Assembly: GCA_009926625.1 (NCBI GenBank)
Contig: RFON01000020.1
Location: 1 to 45,016 of the forward strand
Length of the DNA stretch: 45,016 nt
DNA from: Planctomycetota bacterium
GTDB taxonomy: Bacteria; Planctomycetota; Phycisphaerae; Phycisphaerales; SM1A02
Direction: 5' to 3'
The notes beneath the pieces are model-generated. The model was not told where the DNA came from. It made no database searches and saw only the letters and a list, made by a program, of their open reading frames with translations. Both the position numbers and the translations under genes were made by a program. This document shows, one piece after another, positions 31,474 to 40,099 of the stretch; position 1 is the first letter of the stretch; each line of letters opens with the position of its first letter.

Positions 31474-32682
31474 ATGCTCGTCGCCCAGGCGCATTCGTTC
31501 ACCCAGAAGGCGCGGTTGGCGGTCACGTTGGCCTGGGTGGCTGGCTATGTCAACATCGTTTGCATCGTGGTGTGCGGGAAGGGAGTCTCGCATGTCACGG
31601 GCACCCTGAGCGCGTTCGGCAAGGACATATCCGACAACGATTGGGAGCCGTTGATCGTGTCAGGGTGGTTGTTGTGGTGGTTCTTTGCGGGCGCGTTCTC
31701 GTCGGGGGTCGCCACCGCCGTCGCACGGGTGCGGAAGTGGAAGTCTGCCTATGTGCTGCCAATCGCTGCCGAAGCAGCGGCACTGCTGGGCTTTGCGATC
31801 ACGATCTGGGTTTCGGGGGCATCGCAGGTGGAGGGGGGCGTTCACCTTGGTGGAACGGAACTGCTCGTGACCACGGCGTTTGCCTGCTTTGCCATGGGAC
31901 TGCAGAACGCCACCGTGTCACGAATCTCCAGCGGTGTGGTTCGAACAACGCATGTGACGGGTGTTCTCACCGATCTCGGACTGGAGATCGTGAATGTCCT
32001 TCGCCCCAAGGCGCCGCGGCGCGTCGGCGGCGCTGAAACGCCGACGGGATTGACGGTCAACGAGCGCGCGCTGCTGCTAACGCTGATTCTGGTGGGATTC
32101 GGCCTTGGCGCGGGCTTGGGAGGAGTGCTCTTGGCATGGTCCCTTCAGTTGGTGATGCTGCCGCCCATCATCTTCCTGATGTGGATCGTGCACCTTGATC
32201 AGTCGCAGCCCGTGGCCGATCTGGTGCGCGAGGGATCGTCGCTGCCCGGCGTTGCACCAGGCTTGGCCGATCTGCCGCCAAGCATCGCGCTGTTCCGCCT
32301 GCGGTGTGCTGGTCGGCGTCGAGGCAGGCCGCATCGACTGCCCAACATGACTCACTGGGGCGAGTCCCTCGACCCCGAGGTTCAGATCGCCGTGATCGAC
32401 CTCTCTGAAGCAAAGGACATCGAGTTCGCTGGCGCGGAGGAACTCTGCTTGTTGGCCGAGGGATTCCACAAGTCGGGGCGTTCGCTCGTTCTTGCCGGCG
32501 TCACGCCAGGGCGCTTCCCATCGCTTCACGAGGCAGGGCTCGATCGACTGTTGCCACTCGGCAGCGTTGCGCGCGATGTGCCCGAGGCACTTGCGTTCGC
32601 ACGCGCGCGCGCAGGACCCACGCGCGATGTCATGGGCGACCGAACCGCCGACCCAAGCAACATCCGAAGCGCAACTGCGTAG
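31474..32682 (+). CDS. DUF1275 (YoaK-like) membrane protein fused to a STAS domain
   Basis: A 402-residue protein. The N-terminal half (about 1-240) has six likely transmembrane segments and DUF1275 signatures (WVAGYVNIV, VSHVTGTLSAFG, then AMGLQNATVS and THVTGVLTDLGLE). A cytoplasmic domain follows (about 268-375) with VQIAVIDLSEAKDIEFAGAE and a helix ending FHKSGRSLVLAGV, which reads as a STAS domain as found on SulP anion transporters and anti-anti-sigma factors. DUF1275 is usually stand-alone at about 220 residues. No ribosome-binding site is clear; the start rests on the family N-terminus. It may be controlled by PadR through the shared intergenic region. Confidence 0.8.
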   Translation: MLVAQAHSFTQKARLAVTLAWVAGYVNIVCIVVCGKGVSHVTGTLSAFGKDISDNDWEPLIVSGWLLWWFFAGAFSSGVATAVARVRKWKSAYVLPIAAEAAALLGFAITIWVSGASQVEGGVHLGGTELLVTTAFACFAMGLQNATVSRISSGVVRTTHVTGVLTDLGLEIVNVLRPKAPRRVGGAETPTGLTVNERALLLTLILVGFGLGAGLGGVLLAWSLQLVMLPPIIFLMWIVHLDQSQPVADLVREGSSLPGVAPGLADLPPSIALFRLRCAGRRRGRPHRLPNMTHWGESLDPEVQIAVIDLSEAKDIEFAGAEELCLLAEGFHKSGRSLVLAGVTPGRFPSLHEAGLDRLLPLGSVARDVPEALAFARARAGPTRDVMGDRTADPSNIRSATA

Positions 32683-32758
32683 CATCGCCAAATCGATATC
32701 GCCATGGACCCATGGAGCATGTCAGCTGCCATCAACCCGCAGCACAGGAGACCCACCC

Positions 32759-34192
32759 ATGTTTCTTCGGATGATCTATGACGAGAAGTTGGCAGAAGCT
32801 GCATACTTGATCGGCTGTCAGCGCACGGGCGAGGCGATCGTGATCGACCCCGAGCGCGATGTGGACCGCTACGAACGGCTTGCAGCGGCGCATGGTCTGC
32901 GCATCGTTGCCGCTGCAGAGACGCACATCCATGCAGATTTCATCTCTGGTGGCCGCGAGCTCGCCGAGCGTGGCGCGAAGGTGTATGTCTCCGATGAGGG
33001 CGATGCAGACTGGAAGTACCACTGGCTTGACAAGAAGAGCGGCGGCGGCGCGTATGCGCATCAGCTGCTCAAGGATGGCGACACATTCCGTATCGGAAAC
33101 ATCGAGTTTCGTGCGGTCCACACTCCTGGGCACACGCCCGAGCACTTGTGCTTCATGGTGACCGACCTTGGGGGCGGCGCCGACAAGCCGATGGGAGTCG
33201 CCACGGGCGATTTCGTCTTCGTGGGCGATCTGGGACGGCCAGACTTGCTCGAGTCCGCAGCGGGATTTGCCGGAAAGGCGGATCCGTCGGCGCACCGACT
33301 GTACGCAACGGTCCGCAAGTTCATGGAGTGGCCTGACTACCTGCAGGTCTGGCCAGCACATGGCGCGGGGAGTGCCTGCGGCAAGGCGCTCGGCGCCGTT
33401 CCCACCACCACGGTGGGCTACGAGAAGATGTTCAATCCGTCGATCCTCGCTGCTCGCAGCGAGCAGGGATTCGTGGACTTCATCTTGGACGCGCAGCCTG
33501 AACCGCCGCTGTATTTCGCCAGGATGAAGCGCGACAACAAGATGGGGCCGCGCGTGCTCGGGGGCGTTCCAACGCCGCCACGGTTGACCGCTTCGGACCT
33601 CCGCGGGATCGATGGCGCGCAAACGGCGATCATCGATACCCGTCCATGGGCTGCATTCCGTGCGGGTCATGTGCGTGGCGCGCTTCATCTGCCGCTCAAC
33701 AATTCGTTCAACACCGACGCGGGTTCGCTCATCGCTGAGGACGAGCCAATGCTGCTTGTCGTCGACGGTGCGCGCGTCGAAGAAGCGGTGCGAGACCTGA
33801 TCCGTGTCGGGCTCGATCGGTTCGTGGGTTGGTTCGATCCCGCTGACCTCGCCGCGTATCAAGCGGGAGGCGGCGCCTGGGCAACGATCGCCGAGAGGAG
33901 TGTGGCGGAGGCGCAGGTGCTGCTCGAGACTGAGCGACCGTTCGTGCTTGATGTGAGGCGTGCGAGCGAGTTCCGTGGAGGGCACATTGCCGGCGCGACC
34001 AACATGGCGCACACGCGGATGCGCGCACGACTGGGCGAGATTCCCCGCGATCGCCCGATTCTGGTGAACTGCCAACTTGGTGGTCGGTCCGCGCGCGCCT
34101 GTTCGTTGCTGGCGCGGCACGGGTTTTCCTGCATCAACCTCGCTGGCGGGATGAGCGCTTGGTCGAACGCACGCGCGGCGGTCGAAGTCTGA
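32759..34192 (+). CDS. Persulfide dioxygenase-like metallo-beta-lactamase protein with two rhodanese domains
   Basis: A 477-residue cytosolic protein. The N-terminal domain (about 1-255) has ETHE1-type metal ligands: THIHAD (55-60), HTPGH (121-125), GDLGRPDL (D157) and PAHG (H201). These fit iron-dependent oxidation of glutathione persulfide to sulfite. Two rhodanese domains follow. The first (about 275-365) has DTRPWAAFRAGHV but lacks a catalytic Cys. The second (about 385-477) has DVRRASEFRGGHI and the active loop CQLGGRSA with C438. AGGAG lies 8 nt before the ATG. It leads a sulfur-metabolism run: exporter, rhodanese and AhpD-like genes follow closely. Confidence 0.9.
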   Translation: MFLRMIYDEKLAEAAYLIGCQRTGEAIVIDPERDVDRYERLAAAHGLRIVAAAETHIHADFISGGRELAERGAKVYVSDEGDADWKYHWLDKKSGGGAYAHQLLKDGDTFRIGNIEFRAVHTPGHTPEHLCFMVTDLGGGADKPMGVATGDFVFVGDLGRPDLLESAAGFAGKADPSAHRLYATVRKFMEWPDYLQVWPAHGAGSACGKALGAVPTTTVGYEKMFNPSILAARSEQGFVDFILDAQPEPPLYFARMKRDNKMGPRVLGGVPTPPRLTASDLRGIDGAQTAIIDTRPWAAFRAGHVRGALHLPLNNSFNTDAGSLIAEDEPMLLVVDGARVEEAVRDLIRVGLDRFVGWFDPADLAAYQAGGGAWATIAERSVAEAQVLLETERPFVLDVRRASEFRGGHIAGATNMAHTRMRARLGEIPRDRPILVNCQLGGRSARACSLLARHGFSCINLAGGMSAWSNARAAVEV

Positions 34193-34214
34193 TGCACCTT
34201 CGGGCGGTGCAGCC

Positions 34215-35102
34215 TTGATCGGAGCATGGCTAGGCGCAGCGGCGGTGGGGCTGTCCCTCGGGCTTCTCGGTTCGGGTGGCGCGATTCTCACCGTGCCGAT
34301 CCTGGTGTACCTCGTTGGCCACGATGAAAAGAGCGCGATAGCCGAATCGCTGGCGATCGTCGGTGCCATCGCCTTGTTGGGCGCTGCGCGTGCGTTCCGC
34401 GCGAAGTCAGTCGATGTGCGCAGCGCGCTGCTCCTGGCGCTGCCGGGAATCCTCGGCACAGCGGTTGGAACGCGCGTGTCGATGTTGATCCCTGGCGCTG
34501 TGCAACTGGTGATGCTTGCCCTGCTGATGGGCGTCGCCGCCGTCCTGATGTTTCGCGCGGGTGCAGGACCAACAAAGTCGATGTCGCCTCAGAAACAGAA
34601 CATTGGCCCGCCTCGCACTTCGGTGTGGGTGGTGCTCGCCCAGGGCGTCGCGCTCGGACTTGTCACGGGCCTCGTCGGGGTCGGCGGCGGATTCCTGATC
34701 GTTCCGATGTTGGTGATCGTTCGCGGGCTTCCCATGCACCGCGCAGTCGGGACAAGCTTGGCGGTCATCGCGATCAACTCGATGTCGGGCTTCCTGCAGG
34801 TCATGATGCTGCAGGGGTTTGATTCGCCCAGCGCATCTTCGGATGGAGTATCCGCAGGCGGAACCGTGGCGACCATTGTGGTTGACTGGCACACAGTTGC
34901 AGTTTTCGCGGCGATCGGCTGCGCCGGGAGCATCGCGGGGAATGCGCTCGGCGGACGAATCCCAGCCGTGGCACTCCGGCGGGCGTTCGCGGTATTCCTG
35001 CTGCTGATGGCGGGGTTCATTCTTGTGCGTTCTGGACCGCGAATATGGAACCGACCCGCCCTGTCGGTCCTCCAATGGAGTGTGCGGGCACCCCAACGGT
35101 GA
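34215..35102 (+). CDS. TSUP (TauE/SafE) family membrane exporter
   Basis: A 295-residue integral membrane protein with about eight hydrophobic segments arranged as an inverted repeat. Each half carries the family motif: GLSLGLLGSGGAILTVPILVY near the start and VTGLVGVGGGFLIVPMLV in the middle. TSUP proteins carry sulfite, sulfoacetate or related anions. Beside a persulfide dioxygenase, whose product is sulfite, sulfite export is a reasonable guess. The start is TTG, 23 nt after the previous stop; no in-frame ATG fits the family N-terminus. Confidence 0.87.
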   Translation: MIGAWLGAAAVGLSLGLLGSGGAILTVPILVYLVGHDEKSAIAESLAIVGAIALLGAARAFRAKSVDVRSALLLALPGILGTAVGTRVSMLIPGAVQLVMLALLMGVAAVLMFRAGAGPTKSMSPQKQNIGPPRTSVWVVLAQGVALGLVTGLVGVGGGFLIVPMLVIVRGLPMHRAVGTSLAVIAINSMSGFLQVMMLQGFDSPSASSDGVSAGGTVATIVVDWHTVAVFAAIGCAGSIAGNALGGRIPAVALRRAFAVFLLLMAGFILVRSGPRIWNRPALSVLQWSVRAPQR

Positions 35103-35143
35103 TCGCAGTGCATTCCTCGGACACGACCTCTGGAGACAACACC

Positions 35144-35782
35144 ATGACAACCGCCTCGCAGGCTTCCACAACTTCCCAGTCGCTCGGCAACGGTTCTGGC
35201 GGCGTTGCTGAAATCGCACCCTCGGAAGCCCAGCGCCGCCTTCAGCAGGCTCAATCGATCCTCGTCGATGTGCGCGAGCCCGACGAGCATGCGCGTGAGC
35301 GCATCGCGGGATCGCGGCTGATGTCCCTCTCGCGCTTCGACCGCGAGCAGGTGGCAACATGGATCAAGCCAGGCCAGAGTGTGATTCTGCACTGCAGAAG
35401 CGGTCGTCGTTCGGCAGATGCGTGCCGGATGGCCGCGTCGCTTGTCGATCGCGGCATCGCCGTCGTCAGTCTCGCTGGCGGCATCGAGGCATGGAAGGCG
35501 GCGAGCCTTCCCGTTTCCTGCGATGCACGGGCGCCGGGGATCAGCATCATGCGTCAGGTGCAACTCGTCATCGGCGCGTGCGTCCTCACGGGCTGCGCGT
35601 TGGCATGGTTCGTGGATCCGCGGTTCATCGCCGTGCCCGCGTTCTTTGGCGCGGGCCTTGCCTTTGCCGGAGCGACTGGTACTTGCGCGCTTGCGTCCGT
35701 GATTGGCTCGATGCCTTGGAACCGCATCGTTCCATCGGGCGGATCGTGCTGCGGCGGCGTTTCCAACAACAAAGGAGTTTGA
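35144..35782 (+). CDS. Rhodanese with C-terminal DUF2892 membrane domain (YgaP-like)
   Basis: A 212-residue protein. The rhodanese domain (about 22-125) has ILVDVREPDEHARERIAGS and the active loop HCRSGRRS with C84. Two hydrophobic segments (about 138-155 and 160-187) form a DUF2892 membrane anchor, as in E. coli YgaP, an inner-membrane sulfurtransferase. The C-terminus has a Cys pair (SCCGG). The ATG at 35144 has GGAG 8 nt upstream; the open frame extends back to 35045 but lacks a site there. It is one nucleotide from the next gene. Confidence 0.9.
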   Translation: MTTASQASTTSQSLGNGSGGVAEIAPSEAQRRLQQAQSILVDVREPDEHARERIAGSRLMSLSRFDREQVATWIKPGQSVILHCRSGRRSADACRMAASLVDRGIAVVSLAGGIEAWKAASLPVSCDARAPGISIMRQVQLVIGACVLTGCALAWFVDPRFIAVPAFFGAGLAFAGATGTCALASVIGSMPWNRIVPSGGSCCGGVSNNKGV

Positions 35783-35783
35783 C

Positions 35784-36170
35784 ATGTCGACAAGCGCACA
35801 GGCATTCTTTGAAACATGGCAGTCACGCATGCATGGGATGAAGGACGCGCCAGGTGGCGCGGACATCGGCAGGGGATTTGCAGGGATGTTCCAGGCACTC
35901 ATGAAGGATGGAAGCGCGGCCGGCGGACTCGATGCGAAGCACAAGGAACTGATCGCGCTGGCGATCGGCGTCGCGTTGCGGTGCGAGGCGTGCATCTACT
36001 CCCATGTGGAGAAGTGCATCAAGGCTGGCGCAACGCCGCGTGAGGTGATGGATGCAGCGGGCGTGGCGGTCATGATGGGAGGCGGACCCGCGTACACGCA
36101 GATGCCCAAGGTGTCCGAGGCGCTGATCGCGCTGCATGCCCTGCCAACCGACGCGGCAAGCGTGAACTGA
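35784..36170 (+). CDS. Carboxymuconolactone decarboxylase/AhpD-like protein
   Basis: A 128-residue protein of the AhpD-like fold with the redox motif C67-E-A-C70 followed by H74 in RCEACIYSHVEKC, and the helix KHKELIALAIGVAL before it. The Cys pair suggests a small disulfide reductase or peroxidase rather than a true decarboxylase. AAAGGAG lies 6 nt before the ATG, the best ribosome-binding site in this run. Position at the end of the sulfur module suggests handling of thiol or peroxide stress during sulfide oxidation (inference). Confidence 0.9.
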   Translation: MSTSAQAFFETWQSRMHGMKDAPGGADIGRGFAGMFQALMKDGSAAGGLDAKHKELIALAIGVALRCEACIYSHVEKCIKAGATPREVMDAAGVAVMMGGGPAYTQMPKVSEALIALHALPTDAASVN

Positions 36171-36193
36171 TGGGCTCGCGCGCTGGCGGTCGG

Positions 36194-37096
36194 TCATGCC
36201 CGCACAGGCGGGCGTCCGCGGCGGCGCGCGGCGTGGGAGGGGCGCGAGTCATCGAGTTCGCGCACCGCACGCACGATCCGTTGGCGAAGGACCGCGGGCA
36301 TGCGTTCGCTGCCGAATTGCCTGCATGCATCCTGCACGAGGTCGAGTTCGTGGAACACATGCCGACATCGCGCGCAGAACTCCGCCTGCGGTACAGCGAA
36401 TCGTCGAGGTGAATCGCCGCGGTCCATCGACTCCATCTTCGCCCGCAGCAGGTCGATGCAGACTCGCTTGTCGAACGCTGGGGCAGGCGCGCGGCGCCGC
36501 GCGCCCGCTGCCGTCATCGCCCTTCGCAGCGCGAGACGACCGCGATGCAGTCGTGTCTTGACCGTGTTTGCCGCAATGCCGAGCGCCGCCGCGGTGTCGT
36601 CGACATCGAGTTCAAGCACTTCCTTCAGGATGATCGGCAGCCGAAGATGTTCAGGAAGGTCCGCAATGTGCGCCTGCACTGCATCCACTGCTTCCCGTCG
36701 AACCGCCTTCGCGTGCGGCGAATCCTCGTCAGACGCCACATCGAGCACCGTCGTTTCGCTCCACGGCATGAGATCGCTGGCGGTTCGTGTGCGCCGCACT
36801 CGTGACCGGTCGCGCGCCGCATGCAGTCGGCACGAGCGCACCGCGATCGCGTAGAGCCATGTCATCGGATCGGCATCGCCACGAAAGGTGTGCCACTTGC
36901 GAAACGCCTGGAGGAAGACATCCTGGATCATGTCGTCGGCGTCCGCGCCGTTCTTGCAGAGCCGCCTCGCCAGTCCATGCAGTGGACCACCCGCGCGGTC
37001 GACGAGCGCTCGAATCGCTGCGGACGCTTGCATGTCTGGGCGCGCGGCACCCGGCGAGTGCGATGGGGACAGCGACCTCGTGCCGCGTGCGGTCAT
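36194..37096 (-). CDS. ECF sigma factor with fused Cys-rich (zf-HC2-like) C-terminal extension
   Basis: A 300-residue protein. Sigma region 2 (about 35-100) shows DADDMIQDVFLQAFRKW and TWLYAIAVRSCR. Region 4 (about 135-195) shows LPEHLRLPIILKEVLELDV and IAANTVKTRLHRGRLALRR. After a linker, C213, C241, C244, H246, H249 and C258 form a cluster (RVCIDLL...EFCARCRHVFHEL) resembling the zinc-binding anti-sigma fold, with Gln where the usual His before the C-x-x-C would be. ECF factors are normally about 180-200 residues. The start at 37096 is 14 nt after the lipoprotein stop; the weak ribosome-binding site leaves an alternative ATG at 37033. It is the last gene of the exporter operon and plausibly its regulator. 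Confidence 0.85.
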   Translation of the reverse strand: MTARGTRSLSPSHSPGAARPDMQASAAIRALVDRAGGPLHGLARRLCKNGADADDMIQDVFLQAFRKWHTFRGDADPMTWLYAIAVRSCRLHAARDRSRVRRTRTASDLMPWSETTVLDVASDEDSPHAKAVRREAVDAVQAHIADLPEHLRLPIILKEVLELDVDDTAAALGIAANTVKTRLHRGRLALRRAMTAAGARRRAPAPAFDKRVCIDLLRAKMESMDRGDSPRRFAVPQAEFCARCRHVFHELDLVQDACRQFGSERMPAVLRQRIVRAVRELDDSRPSHAARRRGRPPVRA

Positions 37097-37109
37097 CGCT
37101 GCAGGGTAT

Positions 37110-37673
37110 TCATGGAGCGGGGACTGTCGCCTTCGGTCGGCGCTCGATTCGCTCTGCGCGAACGATCAGCAAACCTTGGTCGTTGCGGTCGGCGACCACC
37201 CCAGTGACTGCAACGGTGGCGAGCGGCTCTAGACCTTGAACGCCGCGCAGCCCAACGGGCAGCACCTTTCCCGCCGCATCCACGATCTCGATCGAGGCCG
37301 TTCCTGCCTTCAGGCTTGCACGATCTTCGCAGCAGTAGTCCCAAGGGGTTGCGCAGTGATCGGGGTCCCCGCCGTCCGCACACGATGGCACCGCAGGATC
37401 CACGATGGTGAACACGGCTCGGTCGACGACGAATGGCTCGACACTGCCACCGATTCGGCCGACGATCGTCACGCGTTCACCCGTTCGTGCCTGCGCTTTC
37501 ACGGTCGTGACGGTTGGCCCATTGGCCGAACCATTCGTGACGAATCCCGCTGGCAGGGCAGATGCCGTGGGGGAAGCGGTCGGATTCTCCGAGCACCCCA
37601 CGAGTGCGGCGGCGAGCAGGAGGCAGAGTGCGGGGCAGATTCGCATGGTGCGCGTTGGAGCCGAAGTGTTCAT
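37110..37673 (-). CDS. Lipoprotein with conserved Cys motif (TPWDYCC)
   Basis: A 187-residue lipoprotein: leader with lipobox LVGC (C27), a low-complexity linker, then a beta-rich domain (about 60-180). It begins GERVTIVGRIGG, has the cysteine cluster C98, C107, C114, C115 around CATPWDYCCE, and ends VAVTGVVADRNDQGLLIVRAERI, suggestive of an OB-like fold. I recall similar TPWDYCC lipoproteins in other planctomycetes but know no function. The paired cysteines could bind a metal or form disulfides. GGAG lies 5 nt before the ATG. It sits between the permease genes and the sigma factor in the same operon. Confidence 0.82.
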   Translation of the reverse strand: MNTSAPTRTMRICPALCLLLAAALVGCSENPTASPTASALPAGFVTNGSANGPTVTTVKAQARTGERVTIVGRIGGSVEPFVVDRAVFTIVDPAVPSCADGGDPDHCATPWDYCCEDRASLKAGTASIEIVDAAGKVLPVGLRGVQGLEPLATVAVTGVVADRNDQGLLIVRAERIERRPKATVPAP

Positions 37674-37704
37674 GGTGTCTCCGTTGGATGAGGATGAGGG
37701 GGGG

Positions 37705-38928
37705 TCAATCGGACTTGAGTGCGGAAGGAAGGGGAGTGGACAGGCAGCGAACCGCGGGCGCGATGGCGCCGACGATCCCAACCACGATTCCAGAGAGGAT
37801 GCCGAGGGCGATGACCCGGTCGTCGATGCGGATGCCGAACACGCCCATCGAGAATCGGACCGCGATGCCGTCGACGAAGAGCATCGCAATGACAACGGCA
37901 ACGAGCGCGCCGGACAGCGATGCGATGAGCGACTCCTGCATCATGCTGATGACGACGGCTGCGCGGCTGAAGCCGAGTACTTGAAGCATCGCCAGTTCAC
38001 GGATACGCGTCGCGAAGGCTGCGTACAGCGTGTTCAGTCCGCCGATGAGTGCGCCCGCAGCCACCAGCGCGGCGCTGACCAGCACAAGGATGCGAACGGG
38101 TCGGTAGAACGCACTCTGTGCTGCGTAGTACGCGGGCTCGTGGATGGCGCTCAGTTCAAGGTCGATGCGGCGTTGCGCAAACAGGTCGATGTCCGACGGT
38201 GACGCACCAGGCGCGAGTCCGACGATCACCCCTGAAACGGTCTCCCGCTTCGTGAGCACCAGCAGATCGTCAATCGGCATCCAGATCTCGCCATCGAGAA
38301 CTGTTCCTGGCGCCTGAAAGAGACCGACGATCCGCATGGATCGACCGTCGACGGTGATGGCAGGTGGGCGTGCATCGCGCCGTGATGGCTCGCGCTCCTC
38401 GAGCGCGCCGCTGACTGCCGTGGGATCGAGGCCCGCCGCGCGCGCAGCACTCGCGCCGATGATCACTTCATTGCTTCCCGAATCGGGTGCGCGCCCCGCC
38501 GACAGTCGAACCTGCGGGTGAAGCAGGAATGCCATCGGCGTGATGCCTCGAATGATCCCCGTTCGGCTCTCCGCCTCCGCGTCGGCATCGTTCGCGGTTG
38601 CTTCACCGAGCGGAAGCGCAACATGGATCTCGGGGCTCGCCAACAGCCGACCATCCCACGATCCGACGCCAGCCGCGCTCGCGCCCACGGACTCCGCCAC
38701 GGACCGCGGAATCTCGCTGCGCTCGAGGCTCTCTTCGCTGCCCGCGCCGAGCAGCAGCACATTGCGCTCATGCCCGCTTGCCTGCAGCGCCTGATCCATT
38801 CCCTGCGCAAACCCAGCGCCCGCCATCAGGAGAAGGGCCACGAGCAGCGCGCCACCCACCGACAGCGCAAGCCGCGGCGGACTTCGTCCGAGGTTGCGCG
38901 TCGCATAGTGAAGTGGGATGAGTTTCAT
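37705..38928 (-). CDS. FtsX-like ABC transporter permease
   Basis: A 407-residue inner-membrane protein: one N-terminal helix (about 18-40, LALSVGGALLVALLLMAGAGF), a periplasmic MacB/core domain of about 220 residues, and three C-terminal helices (about 270-400) with the FtsX signature RIRELAMLQVLGFSRAAVV. It is the second of two permeases; FtsX-type exporters work as dimers, so the two genes probably make a heterodimer driven by the ATPase at 40096-40791. GAGG is 9 nt before the ATG. It starts 10 nt after the first permease ends. Confidence 0.92.
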   Translation of the reverse strand: MKLIPLHYATRNLGRSPPRLALSVGGALLVALLLMAGAGFAQGMDQALQASGHERNVLLLGAGSEESLERSEIPRSVAESVGASAAGVGSWDGRLLASPEIHVALPLGEATANDADAEAESRTGIIRGITPMAFLLHPQVRLSAGRAPDSGSNEVIIGASAARAAGLDPTAVSGALEEREPSRRDARPPAITVDGRSMRIVGLFQAPGTVLDGEIWMPIDDLLVLTKRETVSGVIVGLAPGASPSDIDLFAQRRIDLELSAIHEPAYYAAQSAFYRPVRILVLVSAALVAAGALIGGLNTLYAAFATRIRELAMLQVLGFSRAAVVISMMQESLIASLSGALVAVVIAMLFVDGIAVRFSMGVFGIRIDDRVIALGILSGIVVGIVGAIAPAVRCLSTPLPSALKSD

Positions 38929-38938
38929 CACGCGAACC

Positions 38939-40099
38939 TCAGGTGCTGCGAAGACCCACGACGATTTCTCGGCGCGCCGCAGTCCATGCGGGAAGTGCGC
39001 CCGCCAGCAGCCCGAGCAGCGATGCAAGGAGGACGCCGAGCGCCGTGGCAGTCGGATCGGGCAGCACATCGATGGAAACACCTTCCATGCCGAAGGTGAT
39101 TGTGGCGGTCTTGAGGACGATCCAGGCGAGGAGCGCACCACACGCGCCGCCACCGAGACCGAGCAGCAGTGCCTCCAACCCCACGAGCGCACCGATGCCC
39201 CAGTCCGTCCACCCGAGTGTGCGAAGGATGGCGTGATCGCGCACGCGCGCACGAACAGCCAGCGCGATGGCATTCGCGATGAGCGCGAAGACGGCCGCAA
39301 GGCTTGCCCAGCCGACGACGCTTGCGAACTGCACGATATGAACCACATCGCGCGCAGCCTTGGCGATGAACGCGCTCTCGGGCTTCGTCGACGTCGGGAA
39401 CTGGTCCGTTGCGAACCGCTCATCGATAGCCGCAGCAACGCTCTGAAGCTGCGCGGGGCTTTCCACTTCCACCTCGAACTGCGTCACGATGCCGCCTGTC
39501 CCGCCGCGCGTCGCAGTTTCCTGCAGGAATCCGAGATGCGCGTATGCGCAGTTGCGGTCCTGCGGATCGTCGCTCTCGAAGGTGCCTGCGACCCATGCGC
39601 GGACACCTGCGGCATCGAAACGGTCGCCTGCGCGCAGCCTGCGGCGTTCAGCGAGTCCCGAACCCACCACGACCGCATCGCTCCGCGAGCGCCAGTCAGC
39701 GAGGCTTCCGCTCGTCCACTGCACATCGCGCAGCCGAGCGATGAGCGCGTCCTCATCCGGGAAGCCACGGAAGGTCACGACATCCAGCGACGCACGGCAG
39801 TTGTTCACGATGATCTTCACGGGGACGGCCGCGCGGACCCCCGCAATGCCCTCGATCGTTCGCGCGTACGATTGCGGAAGCTGGCTGGCGAATGGGCAGA
39901 AGCGGTTGAGCCGATAGACGATCAGCCGCGTGTCGCCAGCCCCAGCGGTCGTGGCCCGATGAACGCCGTCGCGCATGCTTTCGACGAAGGTGAACAGGAA
40001 GGTCGCCACGGCAATGCCCGTGAGCGTCAGTCCGGTGCGCATCGGTCGGCGCACCATGCCGCGCAAGGCGAACAAGAATGCAGCGCGGGAGGCGTTCAT
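38939..40099 (-). CDS. FtsX-like ABC transporter permease
   Basis: A 386-residue inner-membrane protein with the same plan as its neighbour: an N-terminal helix (about 21-42, RTGLTLTGIAVATFLFTFVESM), a periplasmic core domain, and three C-terminal helices containing RARVRDHAILRTLGWTDWGIGALVG. The two permeases share the fold but not close sequence identity, as expected for a heterodimer. The ATG overlaps the ATPase stop by 4 bp. Such permeases move lipids, peptides or small molecules from the inner membrane to the periplasm or an attached efflux conduit. Confidence 0.92.
   Translation of the reverse strand: MNASRAAFLFALRGMVRRPMRTGLTLTGIAVATFLFTFVESMRDGVHRATTAGAGDTRLIVYRLNRFCPFASQLPQSYARTIEGIAGVRAAVPVKIIVNNCRASLDVVTFRGFPDEDALIARLRDVQWTSGSLADWRSRSDAVVVGSGLAERRRLRAGDRFDAAGVRAWVAGTFESDDPQDRNCAYAHLGFLQETATRGGTGGIVTQFEVEVESPAQLQSVAAAIDERFATDQFPTSTKPESAFIAKAARDVVHIVQFASVVGWASLAAVFALIANAIALAVRARVRDHAILRTLGWTDWGIGALVGLEALLLGLGGGACGALLAWIVLKTATITFGMEGVSIDVLPDPTATALGVLLASLLGLLAGALPAWTAARREIVVGLRST

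Noticed and set aside
34589..35995. 468-codon open frame on minus
   Set aside because: Antisense to the TSUP, rhodanese and AhpD-like genes, which have motifs and ribosome-binding sites.
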